From Pseudomonadota bacterium (GTDB taxonomy: Bacteria; Desulfobacterota; Binatia; Binatales; Binataceae), in the NCBI GenBank assembly GCA_021325355.1, contig JAJPHI010000010.1, positions 1 to 42,167 on the forward strand: a stretch of DNA of 42,167 bases, written 5' to 3'. The translations under genes were made by a program, and so were the position numbers. The notes below the pieces were generated by a model that was not told the origin of the DNA, made no database searches, and saw nothing but the letters and a program-made list of their open reading frames with translations. Below are positions 32,310 to 41,145 of this stretch, piece after piece; the first letter of the stretch is position 1, and every line of letters begins with the position of its first letter.

Positions 32310-33581
32310 ATGGGCGAAGGCCTTTCTCAGAACGCTAACGGATCGCTCATCCAAACAGCCTATTTTCCACGCCGTGACGGCTCACGGATCCCCTACGAGA
32401 TCTATACTTCACCCGCCATCTACAGGCTCGAACAAGAGCGTATTTTTCACGGCCCGGTGTGGAGTTTCGTCGCGCTCGAGGCCGAACTGCCGCGGCCGTT
32501 CGATTACAAAAGCACCTTTGTCGGCGATACGCCGGTCGTGGTCACGCGGGCCGAGGACGGGCAGTTCGCGGCATGGGTCAATCGCTGCGCCCATCGGGGG
32601 GCGATCGTCTGCCGCCATGCGCGCGGCAACGCCCGCACGCACATCTGCGTGTATCATCAGTGGAGCTACGATCCGCGCGGCAATCTGCGCGGCGTCCCAT
32701 TCCGCAACGGCGTCAACCGCCGCGCCGGGATGCCGGCGGACTTCGATCCCGTGCACAACGGTCTCGAGAAGCTTCGCCTCGAAACCTACGGTCAGTTGAT
32801 CTTCGCGACTTTCAGTGATGCCGCGCCGCCGCTTTACGACTATCTGGGCCCGCAGATGCGGCCGGGGCTTGAGCGGCTCGCGCGCAAGCCGATGGCTTAT
32901 CTCGGATGCGTACGTCAGTACGCGCGGGCCAACTGGAAACTCTACAGCGAAAACGTCCGTGATCCGTATCACGCCTCACTCCTGCACGCCTTCTTCAGCA
33001 CTTTCAACCTGATCCGCGCCGGGATGCGCTTCGATTCGGTCGGCAGCGACGACGGCCTCCATACCTGGCTGCGCTACTTTCACACCGAAGACACGAGTGG
33101 CGGGGCCGCCTACAAGAGCGCGCAGGTTTCGTCCTTCAAGGAGGGCCTGCGGCTCGAAGATACTTCCGTACTCGAGCCTTCCCGCGAGTTCGCCGACGGC
33201 ATGAGTCCGCATATCCAGTCGATTTTCCCGCAAGCGGTGGTGACGCAGATCCAGAACAGCCTCGCGATCCGGCAGATTCTCCCCAAGGGCCCCGATCACT
33301 TTGAACTGATCTTTCATTTTTTCGGCTACGAGGATGATCCACCCGATCTGCGCATGAAGCGGATCAAGCAGGCGAACCTGGTCGGTCCCGCCGGCTTGAT
33401 CTCGATGGAGGATACGCTCGCGACCGAACTGGTGCGCGGCGGCACCGCCGGCGGGATCAACCCCTGCGGAATCGTCGATATGGGCCTTGAAGCCTCGCGT
33501 GAAGACGCGGATCGCTCAGACGTGTCGGAGAGCCATATCCGCGATTTCTGGCGCGGCTACCAGAAGCTGATGGGGCTCTGA
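32310..33581 (+). CDS. Rieske aromatic-ring-hydroxylating dioxygenase, alpha subunit
   Basis: A 423-residue oxygenase component. The Rieske [2Fe-2S] ligands are Cys 93, His 95, Cys 113 and His 116 (CAHRG ... CVYHQW). The mononuclear iron site is in ENVRDPYHASLLH (Asp 218, His 221, His 226), with a carboxylate in SMEDTLATELV. It resembles large subunits of anthranilate/benzoate-type dioxygenases, which add both atoms of O2 to aromatic acids. GGGAGG lies 6 bases before the ATG. The beta subunit follows after 30 bp. No reductase or ferredoxin is in the window, so electrons must come from a remote gene. Confidence 0.9.
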   Translation: MGEGLSQNANGSLIQTAYFPRRDGSRIPYEIYTSPAIYRLEQERIFHGPVWSFVALEAELPRPFDYKSTFVGDTPVVVTRAEDGQFAAWVNRCAHRGAIVCRHARGNARTHICVYHQWSYDPRGNLRGVPFRNGVNRRAGMPADFDPVHNGLEKLRLETYGQLIFATFSDAAPPLYDYLGPQMRPGLERLARKPMAYLGCVRQYARANWKLYSENVRDPYHASLLHAFFSTFNLIRAGMRFDSVGSDDGLHTWLRYFHTEDTSGGAAYKSAQVSSFKEGLRLEDTSVLEPSREFADGMSPHIQSIFPQAVVTQIQNSLAIRQILPKGPDHFELIFHFFGYEDDPPDLRMKRIKQANLVGPAGLISMEDTLATELVRGGTAGGINPCGIVDMGLEASREDADRSDVSESHIRDFWRGYQKLMGL

Positions 33582-33611
33582 CGGGCCCGCCTGCAGATTG
33601 GGGGACCAGCC

Positions 33612-34097
33612 GTGGACGCCGTTCTCGCCGAAATGCTCCTTTGGTTCGAACTCTATCGACTACAGGAGAACTATATCGACGTAATCGATAGCGACCGGCT
33701 CGAAGCCTGGCCGGAGCTTTTTACCGCGGACGGCGTTTACGAGATCCTGCCTAAGGAAAACGTCGATCTGGGGCTTGAGATCGGCATCATGCACTGTTTC
33801 GGGCGTCCGATGATGCGCGATCGCATCGTCTCTTTGCGCAAGGCCAATCTCTACGAGCCGCACACCTATCGGCACCTGACATCGGGCCTCACCTATACGC
33901 GCCTCGATTCCGATACGATCGCGATGCAGTCCAACTATGTCGTCGTGCAGACGCTGACCGACGGCGAGTCGCGCCTGTATCAGGCCGGCCGCTATTACGA
34001 CCGCGTCATCCGGACGGACGAGGGTTGGCGCTATCAGCACAAGCGCGCGGTGTACGATACCTCGCGCGTCCAGACCCTGCTCGTCACCCCGGTCTGA
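33612..34097 (+). CDS. Aromatic-ring-hydroxylating dioxygenase, beta subunit
   Basis: A 161-residue SnoaL-fold beta subunit that stabilises the alpha3beta3 hexamer. It has YIDVIDSDRLEAWPELFTAD, RDRIVSLRKANLYEPHTYRH and YQHKRAVYDTSRVQTLLVTP. The length matches the family. The start is GTG with GGGGGA upstream. It forms an operon with the alpha subunit and converges on the crotonase gene. Confidence 0.88.
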   Translation: MDAVLAEMLLWFELYRLQENYIDVIDSDRLEAWPELFTADGVYEILPKENVDLGLEIGIMHCFGRPMMRDRIVSLRKANLYEPHTYRHLTSGLTYTRLDSDTIAMQSNYVVVQTLTDGESRLYQAGRYYDRVIRTDEGWRYQHKRAVYDTSRVQTLLVTPV

Positions 34098-34106
34098 TTG
34101 CCGTCA

Positions 34107-34925
34107 TCAGCGGCCGGTGAATTTGGCGGCGCGCTTCTCCTGGAAGGCGCGAATCCCTTCGCGAAAATCCTCCGACCGCAGCATCTCGGCCGTCGCTTCA
34201 TCGTCTTCGCGGAGCGCCGTGGCGAGGTCAGTAAACAGATGGCCGTACACCAACCGCTTGATGTGTGAGAGGCCGAGCGGAGTGCATTGCGTTGCCAGAT
34301 CCTCGGCCAACGCGCGCGCCGCCGTCATCAGTTCGCCGTCAGGGACCACGCGGCTCACCAGGCCTAACCGCTGCGCCTCGTTCGCGTCGATCAGGCGTCC
34401 GGTCATCGCGAGGTCCATCGCGTTGGTGAGACCGACGATTCGGGGCAGCATCCAGGAGCTGCCGAATTCGATCGCGAGACCGCGACGGGGGAAAATCAAG
34501 CCCATCCGCGCCGACTGCGCGGCGACGCGAAAATCACAATACAGGGTGATCGCGAAGCCCATCCCGACCGCGGGACCGTTGATCGCGCAGATCACCGGCT
34601 TTTTGAGTCCGAGCATCCACGAAAAGCGGCCCTGGTAGTTGGGATTCGCTGCGCTCGCGCGCGAGGACGCCGGGCGGTGCTCGGGGATTTCCTCGTTGCC
34701 GGCGGCAATACTGTTGAGCGCCTGCATGTCGGCGCCGGCGCAGAAGGCGCGCCCGCTGCCGGTCAAAATAATCGCGCGAACCTTCGGATCATTTTCAGCG
34801 TCGAGAATCGCGGTGCGCGCCTCATCGCCCATCCGCGCATTCCAGGCGTTCATGCGCTCCGGCCGATTATATGCCACCACCGCCACGCCGGCGGTCTGCT
34901 CGTAAACGATATCCTTGAAGTCCAT
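34107..34925 (-). CDS. Enoyl-CoA hydratase/isomerase (crotonase) family protein
   Basis: A 272-residue crotonase-fold protein. It has the oxyanion-hole motif GRAFCAGADMQAL and the GPAVGMGFAITLYCDF helix. In classical hydratases the latter carries Glu in GGGxE; here Ala occupies that place. The second site, LAIEFGSSWMLPRIVG, has a Glu as in single-Glu delta3-delta2 enoyl-CoA isomerases. It is therefore more likely an isomerase or unusual lyase than a hydratase. GGAGAG lies 7 bases before the ATG. It could act in the CoA-dependent degradation suggested by the neighbouring dioxygenase. Confidence 0.85.
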   Translation of the reverse strand: MDFKDIVYEQTAGVAVVAYNRPERMNAWNARMGDEARTAILDAENDPKVRAIILTGSGRAFCAGADMQALNSIAAGNEEIPEHRPASSRASAANPNYQGRFSWMLGLKKPVICAINGPAVGMGFAITLYCDFRVAAQSARMGLIFPRRGLAIEFGSSWMLPRIVGLTNAMDLAMTGRLIDANEAQRLGLVSRVVPDGELMTAARALAEDLATQCTPLGLSHIKRLVYGHLFTDLATALREDDEATAEMLRSEDFREGIRAFQEKRAAKFTGR

Positions 34926-35127
34926 GAGGCTCTCCGTCGATCGTGAATTCGATTGCCAACCGAAGCTTCACCCCGGCCCTTCCAACGTCCCGCACGATGG
35001 CGCACCGGTTGCGAAGATGACGATGCGAAAGTGCGGCGGGATAGCCAGCGCCAAGGCGCTAATTAAGCATTGTCGGGCGGTCCCTCGCCAGCTTTCCCCA
35101 GCTCTTCGTGACTGTTAGTACATCCTG

Positions 35128-36792
35128 ATGCTTCGACGGACCCGAACCAAACTCCTCCGCCTCTTCATCGCGATCAGCTTCTGTCTGGTCTCGCTGCAGA
35201 CCGGCGACGCGGCCGAGGCGCATCATGCGATGGTCGCCTCGGAGGGGGCGGAGGCTTCGCAGATCGGTCTCGACGTAATCGAACACGGCGGCAACGCGGT
35301 CGATGCGGCAGTGGCGGTGGCGCTCGCGCTCGGAGTGACGAACTCGGCCTCGTGCGGGATCGGCGGCGGCGGGTTCATGCTGATCTATTGGGCGAAGGAC
35401 CATAAGCTTTATGCCCTCGATTATCGTGAAACGGCGCCCAAGGCCGCTTCAGCGGATATGTATTTTCGTAACGGCAAACCGGTCGAGGAGCTGGCGAGGA
35501 CCGGCGCGCTCGCGGTTGCCGTGCCCGGCGAGCTCGCCGGTCTCGACGCGGCGTTGCGGCGCTTCGGCACGATGCCCTTCTCATCTCTGGTCGCCCCTGC
35601 GGTCAAGCTCGCGCGTGAAGGCTTTGTGCTGAGTCCGCATATGGCGCGCGATATTGCCTTCTCGGCGAGCCAGATCGTCAAGGACCCGGGCTTTCGTGCC
35701 CAGTTCTTCGATGCCGCCGGGGCGCCGCTGAAAGCGGGCGCGCGCGTTCGGGCACCCGGGCTCGCTGCTTTGATGGACGGGCTCGGCGACCAGCCGGTCG
35801 AGCGCTTTTATCACGGCGCGACCGCCGCGCAGATTGCAGCCTTCATCAAGGCGTCCGGCGGAATCCTCACGACCGACGATCTCGCGAACTATAGGCCCGT
35901 CTGGCGCGAGCCCATCCATCTGCGGTATCGCGGCTACGATCTCTACACGATGCCGCCGCCGTCCTCGGGCGGAATCGTGCTTGAAATGTTCGGCATGATC
36001 GCGCCGGGCCATACGGAGGGTCTCGGTCTGAATTCGCCCGCCTACCTGGCGCAATTGATCGAAATCATGCGGCAGGGTTTCGTCGATCGCGATCGCTACG
36101 GCGATCCGGCATTCGTAAAGGTGCCGGTAGCCGAACTGCTGTCACCGGCCCATCTGAGCGAAGCGCGGCAGCAGGCCCTGCATCATCTTACAGTGCCGAA
36201 TATCGCATCAGCCCGCGACCATGGAACCTCGAATTTTTGTATCGTCGATAAGGCTGGCAACGTCGTCGACGTCACCACGACCATCAACACGATCTTCGGC
36301 GCGAAGATCATGGTTCCCGAAGCGGGTCTGATTCTGAACGACGAGATGGACGACTTTGCGGTCGCGCCCGGCGTTCCTAATGCCTTCAAGCTGGTTCAGT
36401 CGCAGACTAATGCGATCGCGCCGGGGAAACGGCCGCTTTCGAGCATGTCGCCCCTGATTGCGCTCCGCGGTCGCGCGCCGGCGATGGTCGTGGGCGCGTC
36501 AGGAGGCCCCACGATCATCACCGGCGTCCTTCAGGTAGGGCTGAATATCCTGGATTTCGGCCTCAGCCCCGAGGCGGCGGTCAGCGCGCCGCGGATTCAT
36601 GAGCAGAGTCAGCCGCCGACGGTCTTCACCGAAGCAGCGATGCCCGCGACCACCATCGGCGCGCTGCGCCAGATGGGTTACCCAATCAAGGTGGTGCCCG
36701 AATTGGGTGCCGTCAGCGCGATTCGGATAACGCCCGGGATGCTCGACGGCGCCTTCGACCCGAGCAAGGGAGGCGGCGCCGTCGGCAATTAG
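35128..36792 (+). CDS. ggt: Gamma-glutamyltransferase
   Basis: A 554-residue secreted Ntn-hydrolase that removes gamma-glutamyl groups from glutathione and other peptides. A signal peptide (residues 1-28, TKLLRLFIAISFCLVSLQTG) is followed by the large subunit with Arg 100 (DYRETAPKA) and GIGGGGFMLIY. Autoprocessing gives the small subunit starting at catalytic Thr 367 in DHGTSNF. GASGGPTIITGVLQV and RPLSSMSP are conserved substrate-binding loops. No ribosome site is seen before the ATG. It ends 4 bp from the convergent BON gene. Confidence 0.92.
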   Translation: MLRRTRTKLLRLFIAISFCLVSLQTGDAAEAHHAMVASEGAEASQIGLDVIEHGGNAVDAAVAVALALGVTNSASCGIGGGGFMLIYWAKDHKLYALDYRETAPKAASADMYFRNGKPVEELARTGALAVAVPGELAGLDAALRRFGTMPFSSLVAPAVKLAREGFVLSPHMARDIAFSASQIVKDPGFRAQFFDAAGAPLKAGARVRAPGLAALMDGLGDQPVERFYHGATAAQIAAFIKASGGILTTDDLANYRPVWREPIHLRYRGYDLYTMPPPSSGGIVLEMFGMIAPGHTEGLGLNSPAYLAQLIEIMRQGFVDRDRYGDPAFVKVPVAELLSPAHLSEARQQALHHLTVPNIASARDHGTSNFCIVDKAGNVVDVTTTINTIFGAKIMVPEAGLILNDEMDDFAVAPGVPNAFKLVQSQTNAIAPGKRPLSSMSPLIALRGRAPAMVVGASGGPTIITGVLQVGLNILDFGLSPEAAVSAPRIHEQSQPPTVFTEAAMPATTIGALRQMGYPIKVVPELGAVSAIRITPGMLDGAFDPSKGGGAVGN

Positions 36793-36796
36793 CGGG

Positions 36797-37204
36797 TTAC
36801 TCGGCCCTGGCGGAGGTGACGTGCAGGTTGTTATGCACGCCCTTCACGCCGCTGGTCCGCTCGGCCACGCGCGTCGCTTCGCGAGCGGCCTCTTCGGTGT
36901 TGACGCTGCCATATAGATGGACGACGCCAGCGATCGTCTTGACGTGGATATCCTGGTCCTTGGTCACCTTATCTTCGTGTAGATTCCACTTAACCTTACC
37001 GGTCAGAGTGCTGTCCTCGGTCGCCGTCGCGGTGCCCTTGGCCGCGTTGACAACCGCGTGCCCTGCGCTCGTGCCAGCGCTTTTGGTCTCCTGACCGGCC
37101 GTACTGAAGTCCGAGCTGGCCGATTGCGCCATCGCCACACCGCCGAAGGCCAGCGCAAGCGCTGCAGCCGCGATAACACTTCCTGTTTTCGAAGAAACCT
37201 TCAT
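36797..37204 (-). CDS. BON-domain periplasmic protein
   Basis: A 135-residue secreted protein. The signal peptide is MKVSSKTGSVIAAAALALAF then GGVAMAQ. One BON domain occupies the C-terminal half (LTGKVKWNLHEDKVTKDQDI, VHLYGSVNTEEAAREATRVA and VKGVHNNLHV). BON domains bind phospholipid and help envelope stability, as in OsmY and DolP. GGGAG lies 7 bases before the ATG. The longer upstream frame extends into the intergenic region and is rejected. Confidence 0.85.
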   Translation of the reverse strand: MKVSSKTGSVIAAAALALAFGGVAMAQSASSDFSTAGQETKSAGTSAGHAVVNAAKGTATATEDSTLTGKVKWNLHEDKVTKDQDIHVKTIAGVVHLYGSVNTEEAAREATRVAERTSGVKGVHNNLHVTSARAE

Positions 37205-37488
37205 TCCTGTGCTCCCATGCTTACGGGTTTCGATGTGAGAACGAGCTACATCGTGGAACAAAGCCAACATCATGCCAATCCCTCGCAGAGTCACAGGGGA
37301 AGTACCGCGTCAAAAATTTCCATCAGTTAGATGGCTCTTGGTTCTTTTGCATAACGAATGCCAAAAACACGTGATCTAAACTCAACAAAACACTAGACTA
37401 CCCGCGCGTAGGCGTCACTTCGCGTCGGCTCTAGTTTTGAACCGACGCTGGACTACCGAGCCTACGGGCACTCGCGGAAAGGGATGCA
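37205..37488. promoter_or_regulatory. Divergent intergenic region, BON protein / kelch lipoprotein
   Basis: 284 bp, AT-rich around 37310-37395 and containing the promoters of both genes. An inverted repeat CGATGT (37231-37236) / ACATCG (37248-37253) lies 27 bases upstream of the BON start and could be a regulator site. No gene or RNA is evident. Confidence 0.4.
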
Positions 37489-38961
37489 ATGATCAGACAT
37501 ATTTCATCGAGATTCCATCTTTGCGCCGTTTTGAAGGCGGCCATCGTTGTCGCGGCACTGGTCGGCGTAGGATGCTCGGATCCCTCCAACACCACCTTCC
37601 GCGCGGAATTCGCTACGCCGATTGCTCAAGATGGCGCTAAGGCCGCGCTGCAAGAAGGTAGTATCGCGATGAAGCCGGCGGCCAAGAAGTTGCCGCTCGC
37701 CGGCGACGTCCTGATCGCGGGTGGTGCTTCCGGCAAAAAATCCACAGTTAAGGCCGAGTTTTACGATCCCACCACCAAGAAATTCACCAAGACCGGAGCC
37801 CTGACGACCGATCGGATGGCCCCCTGCGCGATCGCTCTACCCACCGCCGGTGCTGATTCGCCCGTCCTGGTATTCGGCGGCGGCCAGGTTTCCGCCAAGA
37901 CCAAGAACGAAGTGACGTTGACGCTGACGCCGCTCGCCTCGGCGGAGAGTTACGACCCTACGAGCGGCACTTTCACCACCTTGACCAACGCGATGACCGC
38001 CCCGCGAATGGGCTGCACGGCGACCCTGCTCACCAGCGGTCCCAACACCGGCGACGTTCTGATTGTTGGCGGCCTGGGATCGACGGGCGACGCTGAGGCC
38101 AGCGCCGAGCTCTACAATCCCACCAACGGTACCTTCACCCCGACCGGCTCGATGGCGAGTCCGCGCGCCTTTCATACGGCGACCCTGTTGACGACCGGTG
38201 CGCTCGCTGGCGAGGTGCTCGTCACGGGCGGCCTCGTGAGCGCTGCCCCCGGGGCTATTGATCAGGGGGTTACGCTCAAAACCGCCGAACTTTACAATCC
38301 TGCCACCGGCAAGTTTTCGACGCTGACCAGCACGATGGCGGATTTTCGCGCGTTCCACACCGCGACCCTGCTTCAGGACGGCACGGTCCTGGTGGCGGGC
38401 GGCATCAGCAACGGTTTCTCCTTCGGCGCGTTTGGCGCGACCGCGAGCGCCGACATCTTTGATCCGACCACCCAGACTTTCACTTTGACCAGTGGTGGCG
38501 GCATGATCGAGCCGCTGGCGATGCACGGGGCAACGTTGCTCACGACGGGCGCCAATGCCGGTCAGGTGCTGATTAGCGGCGGATTCGACGCCGACCAGGT
38601 GGTCATCTTCAGCGGCGGGTCTTATGGCGCATTTTTCGGCTCGGTCGCGCAAGGCGCGGAACTCTACGATCCCACCACGCAGACCTTCTCCTGTATCAAT
38701 GGAACGACCACGGTTCAGGGGCTCACGGTCTGCGCGAAAAGCATGACTCATCCCCACGCCGGCCACGCCGCCGTTCTGCTGAACGACGGCACAGTGCTGA
38801 TCGCTGGCGGCTTCGGCGGCAAAAAGGACACTAGCCAGGCCAACATCAATAAGGTTGCGGAGATTTACGATCCGACGACCAACACCTTCACCAAGGTCGG
38901 CGCGATGAAGACCGGGGTCGCGATGCCAGCGGCGGCAGTTATCCTGGCGCCGACGTTGTAG
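37489..38961 (+). CDS. Kelch-repeat lipoprotein, probable seven-bladed propeller
   Basis: A 490-residue secreted protein. The N-terminus carries a lipoprotein signal ending ALVGVGC, so it is probably anchored in the outer membrane. Seven repeats of the kelch / galactose-oxidase-central type follow, each with a VLIAGG-like strand and an AELYDPTTxTF strand (for example DVLIVGGLGS with AELYNPTNGTF, and TVLVAGGISN with DIFDPTTQTF). Seven copies fit a seven-bladed beta-propeller, normally a protein or glycan interaction surface. No copper-radical Tyr-Cys active site of galactose oxidase is evident. AAAGGG lies 5 bases before the ATG. Confidence 0.82.
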   Translation: MIRHISSRFHLCAVLKAAIVVAALVGVGCSDPSNTTFRAEFATPIAQDGAKAALQEGSIAMKPAAKKLPLAGDVLIAGGASGKKSTVKAEFYDPTTKKFTKTGALTTDRMAPCAIALPTAGADSPVLVFGGGQVSAKTKNEVTLTLTPLASAESYDPTSGTFTTLTNAMTAPRMGCTATLLTSGPNTGDVLIVGGLGSTGDAEASAELYNPTNGTFTPTGSMASPRAFHTATLLTTGALAGEVLVTGGLVSAAPGAIDQGVTLKTAELYNPATGKFSTLTSTMADFRAFHTATLLQDGTVLVAGGISNGFSFGAFGATASADIFDPTTQTFTLTSGGGMIEPLAMHGATLLTTGANAGQVLISGGFDADQVVIFSGGSYGAFFGSVAQGAELYDPTTQTFSCINGTTTVQGLTVCAKSMTHPHAGHAAVLLNDGTVLIAGGFGGKKDTSQANINKVAEIYDPTTNTFTKVGAMKTGVAMPAAAVILAPTL

Positions 38962-38970
38962 GCACCGGCT

Positions 38971-39585
38971 TTAGCGAAGGCCGGCGTGCGTCCGGCCTTC
39001 GGGGTTGCGCAGCAGCTCGATCTCACCGCTGTCCATCGCGTAACGTGCCGGCACGATCATGAGCTCGCGCGCCGCGACCTTAGCGGCAAAGTCAGCCTCG
39101 CCCGCGAGCCGCTCAGCTACGATGATCGCGTTGGCCCTGACGGTTTTATCAATCGGGTCGCCCGGTCCGCCCTTAGCGGCGCTGATGGCGGGATAGATAT
39201 TCTCGACCAGCGGTCCGACGCCAGTTGCCGGATAATGCTCCAGCGCCGCGCTGACCGCCCCGCAGGAGTCGTGGCCGATGACGATTATCAATGCCACGCC
39301 GAGCTTCATCACGGCGAAGCGGATGCTCTCGCAGGCGAGGCGGTCATACGTATTGCCAGCGACGCGCACAACAAAGAGCGCTCCGACGCCCTGATCGAAA
39401 ATCAACTCAGGCGCAACGCGCGAGTCGCTGCACGACAGCACCACCGCCAGCGGACTCTGCGGCGCCGCCGATGGCCGCGAAGCCGGATGGATTGCCGCGT
39501 TGCGCACGTAGCGCGCGTTGCCGTCGAGCAGTTGCTTGAGCGCGCGCGCGGCGCGCTCGCTCGGAGATAGGGATTCGGTTGCCAT
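38971..39585 (-). CDS. Beta-class carbonic anhydrase
   Basis: A 204-residue zinc enzyme that interconverts CO2 and bicarbonate. Zinc ligands Cys 52, His 105 and Cys 108, with the catalytic Asp 54-Arg 56 pair, are visible in SCSDSR and GHDSCGA. FVVRVAGNTYDRLACESIRF is the conserved substrate-access block. It converges on the kelch gene with 9 bp between. The last codons are part of a perfect 10-bp inverted repeat CGAAGGCCGG/CCGGCCTTCG (38975-39001), which could stop kelch transcription. No Shine-Dalgarno precedes the start. Confidence 0.92.
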   Translation of the reverse strand: MATESLSPSERAARALKQLLDGNARYVRNAAIHPASRPSAAPQSPLAVVLSCSDSRVAPELIFDQGVGALFVVRVAGNTYDRLACESIRFAVMKLGVALIIVIGHDSCGAVSAALEHYPATGVGPLVENIYPAISAAKGGPGDPIDKTVRANAIIVAERLAGEADFAAKVAARELMIVPARYAMDSGEIELLRNPEGRTHAGLR

Positions 39586-39748
39586 GATCGCGGTCTATTG
39601 TGCCTGATGCGTCCAACCGGATACAGCGGGGCGGCCGCTCCCTTGAGCTATCGGGGAATGCTATTTTGTGAGTCGCGCGGGCTAATCGCGACATCGGCCG
39701 GAGGGCCGCCGCTTGCAGAACCGCGATCGGCATCCGAGGATATGATCT

Positions 39749-40156
39749 ATGGCGGAAAAAATTCACAAGACCGACGAAGAATGGCGTCAGCTCCTCACGC
39801 CGGAACAATTCGCGATTGCACGTAAAAAAGGTACTGAGCGCGCCTTCACCGGTAAATACTGGGATTTTCACGAAAACGGGGTTTATCTTTGCGTCTGTTG
39901 CGGCAATGAGCTGTTTTCCTCCGACACCAAATATGATTCCGGCTGCGGATGGCCGAGCTTTTATGCGCCGCTCGAGGACTCGCGGGTCGAAAACTCGCCC
40001 GATCACAGCTACGGGATGATCCGCACCGAAGTCACCTGTTCGCGCTGCGGGGCCCATCTTGGGCATGTCTTCGAGGATGGACCGCGGCCGACCGGGCTCC
40101 GCTACTGCATGAACTCGGCCTCGCTCAACTTCGTCAAAAAGGACGAGATGAAGTAG
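39749..40156 (+). CDS. msrB: Peptide-methionine (R)-S-oxide reductase MsrB
   Basis: A 135-residue repair enzyme that reduces methionine-R-sulfoxide. The zinc site uses Cys 48/51 (CVCCGNELF) and Cys 97/100 ([10 protein letters not shown]). The catalytic Cys 120 is in [11 protein letters not shown], and Cys 66 in SGCGWPSFY is the likely recycling Cys. It is a stand-alone MsrB with no MsrA domain and does not use selenocysteine. GAGGAT is upstream of the ATG. An ABC-2 exporter follows after 22 bp. Confidence 0.95.
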   Translation: MAEKIHKTDEEWRQLLTPEQFAIARKKGTERAFTGKYWDFHENGVYLCVCCGNELFSSDTKYDSGCGWPSFYAPLEDSRVENSPDHSYGMIRTEVTCSRCGAHLGHVFEDGPRPTGLRYCMNSASLNFVKKDEMK

Positions 40157-40178
40157 CGGGCCGGCCGCCGCTCATAAT

Positions 40179-41144
40179 ATGACTGCGCGTATCTCTCCGG
40201 CGGCTGCGGCCGCGCTCTCCCAATCCGCGCGACCGGCGCTCGAACTCGAGCAGATAGGCTTCTGCTACGGCGAACGACGCGCGCTCGACGGCGTCAGCCT
40301 GACGATTAACGAGCGCGAGCTCTTCGGCCTGCTTGGACCGAACGGCGGCGGCAAGACGACGCTCTTCAAACTGCTCTCGACGCTCACCCCGATGCAGGCG
40401 GGCAGCGCGCGCGTGCTCGGCGTTGACCTGCGTCACGGCACGCTCGAGCTGAGGCGCCGGATGGGCGTCGTCTTCCAACATCCGAGCGTTGACGGCAAGC
40501 TGACCGTAACCGAGAACCTGCACCATCATGGACGCCTTTACGGGCTGCACGGGGCGTCGTTGCGCGATCAGACGGCGGCGATGCTCGAACGGGTGGGCTT
40601 GCAGGATCGGGCCGGCGAACTGGTCGAACGCCTGTCGGGCGGCCTCCGGCGCCGCGTCGAACTGGCGAAAGCCCTCCTGCCGCGACCGGAACTGCTAATC
40701 CTCGACGAGCCCAGCACCGGGCTCGATCCGCTGGCGCGACGGGAGTTTCTGAATTACCTGACCGAGCTGCGCGAACGTGACGGGCTCACGATCGTCCTTA
40801 CCACGCATTATCTCGAAGAAGCCGAACGCTGCGACCGTATCGCTATCCTCGACCAGGGCAAGCTGGTCACCGTCGCCCCTCCCGGAGAGCTCAAGTCGCG
40901 CGTCGGCGGCGACGTAGTCGTCATCAGGACCGGCGATCCGGAAGGCTTGCAACGCAAAATCGAGCAGCGGATGCGTCTCCGGACGACTATTGTCGATGGG
41001 ATGCTGCGCCTCGAGCGACCGCGCGGTCACGAGCTCGTCCGCGACATCGTCGAGGCGTTCGGCAGCGAAATCGACACCATAACCCTGGGCAAACCGACCC
41101 TCGAAGATGTCTTCGTCCATCTGACGGGTCGGCGGTTCGCCTGA
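40179..41144 (+). CDS. ABC-2 type transporter ATP-binding protein
   Basis: A 321-residue exporter ATPase of the DrrA/NatA type. Walker A GPNGGGKTT is at residues 53-61, Q-loop VVFQHPS follows, the signature is LSGGLRRRVELA, Walker B is LLILDEPSTGLDP and the H-loop is LTTHYLEEAE. The C-terminal 80 residues form the usual DrrA-type extension. The partner permease follows after one base (TGA G ATG), so the two are coupled. The cargo is unknown; this family exports drugs, polysaccharides or lipids, or assists heme/copper maturation. Confidence 0.9.
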   Translation: MTARISPAAAAALSQSARPALELEQIGFCYGERRALDGVSLTINERELFGLLGPNGGGKTTLFKLLSTLTPMQAGSARVLGVDLRHGTLELRRRMGVVFQHPSVDGKLTVTENLHHHGRLYGLHGASLRDQTAAMLERVGLQDRAGELVERLSGGLRRRVELAKALLPRPELLILDEPSTGLDPLARREFLNYLTELRERDGLTIVLTTHYLEEAERCDRIAILDQGKLVTVAPPGELKSRVGGDVVVIRTGDPEGLQRKIEQRMRLRTTIVDGMLRLERPRGHELVRDIVEAFGSEIDTITLGKPTLEDVFVHLTGRRFA

Positions 41145-41145
41145 G

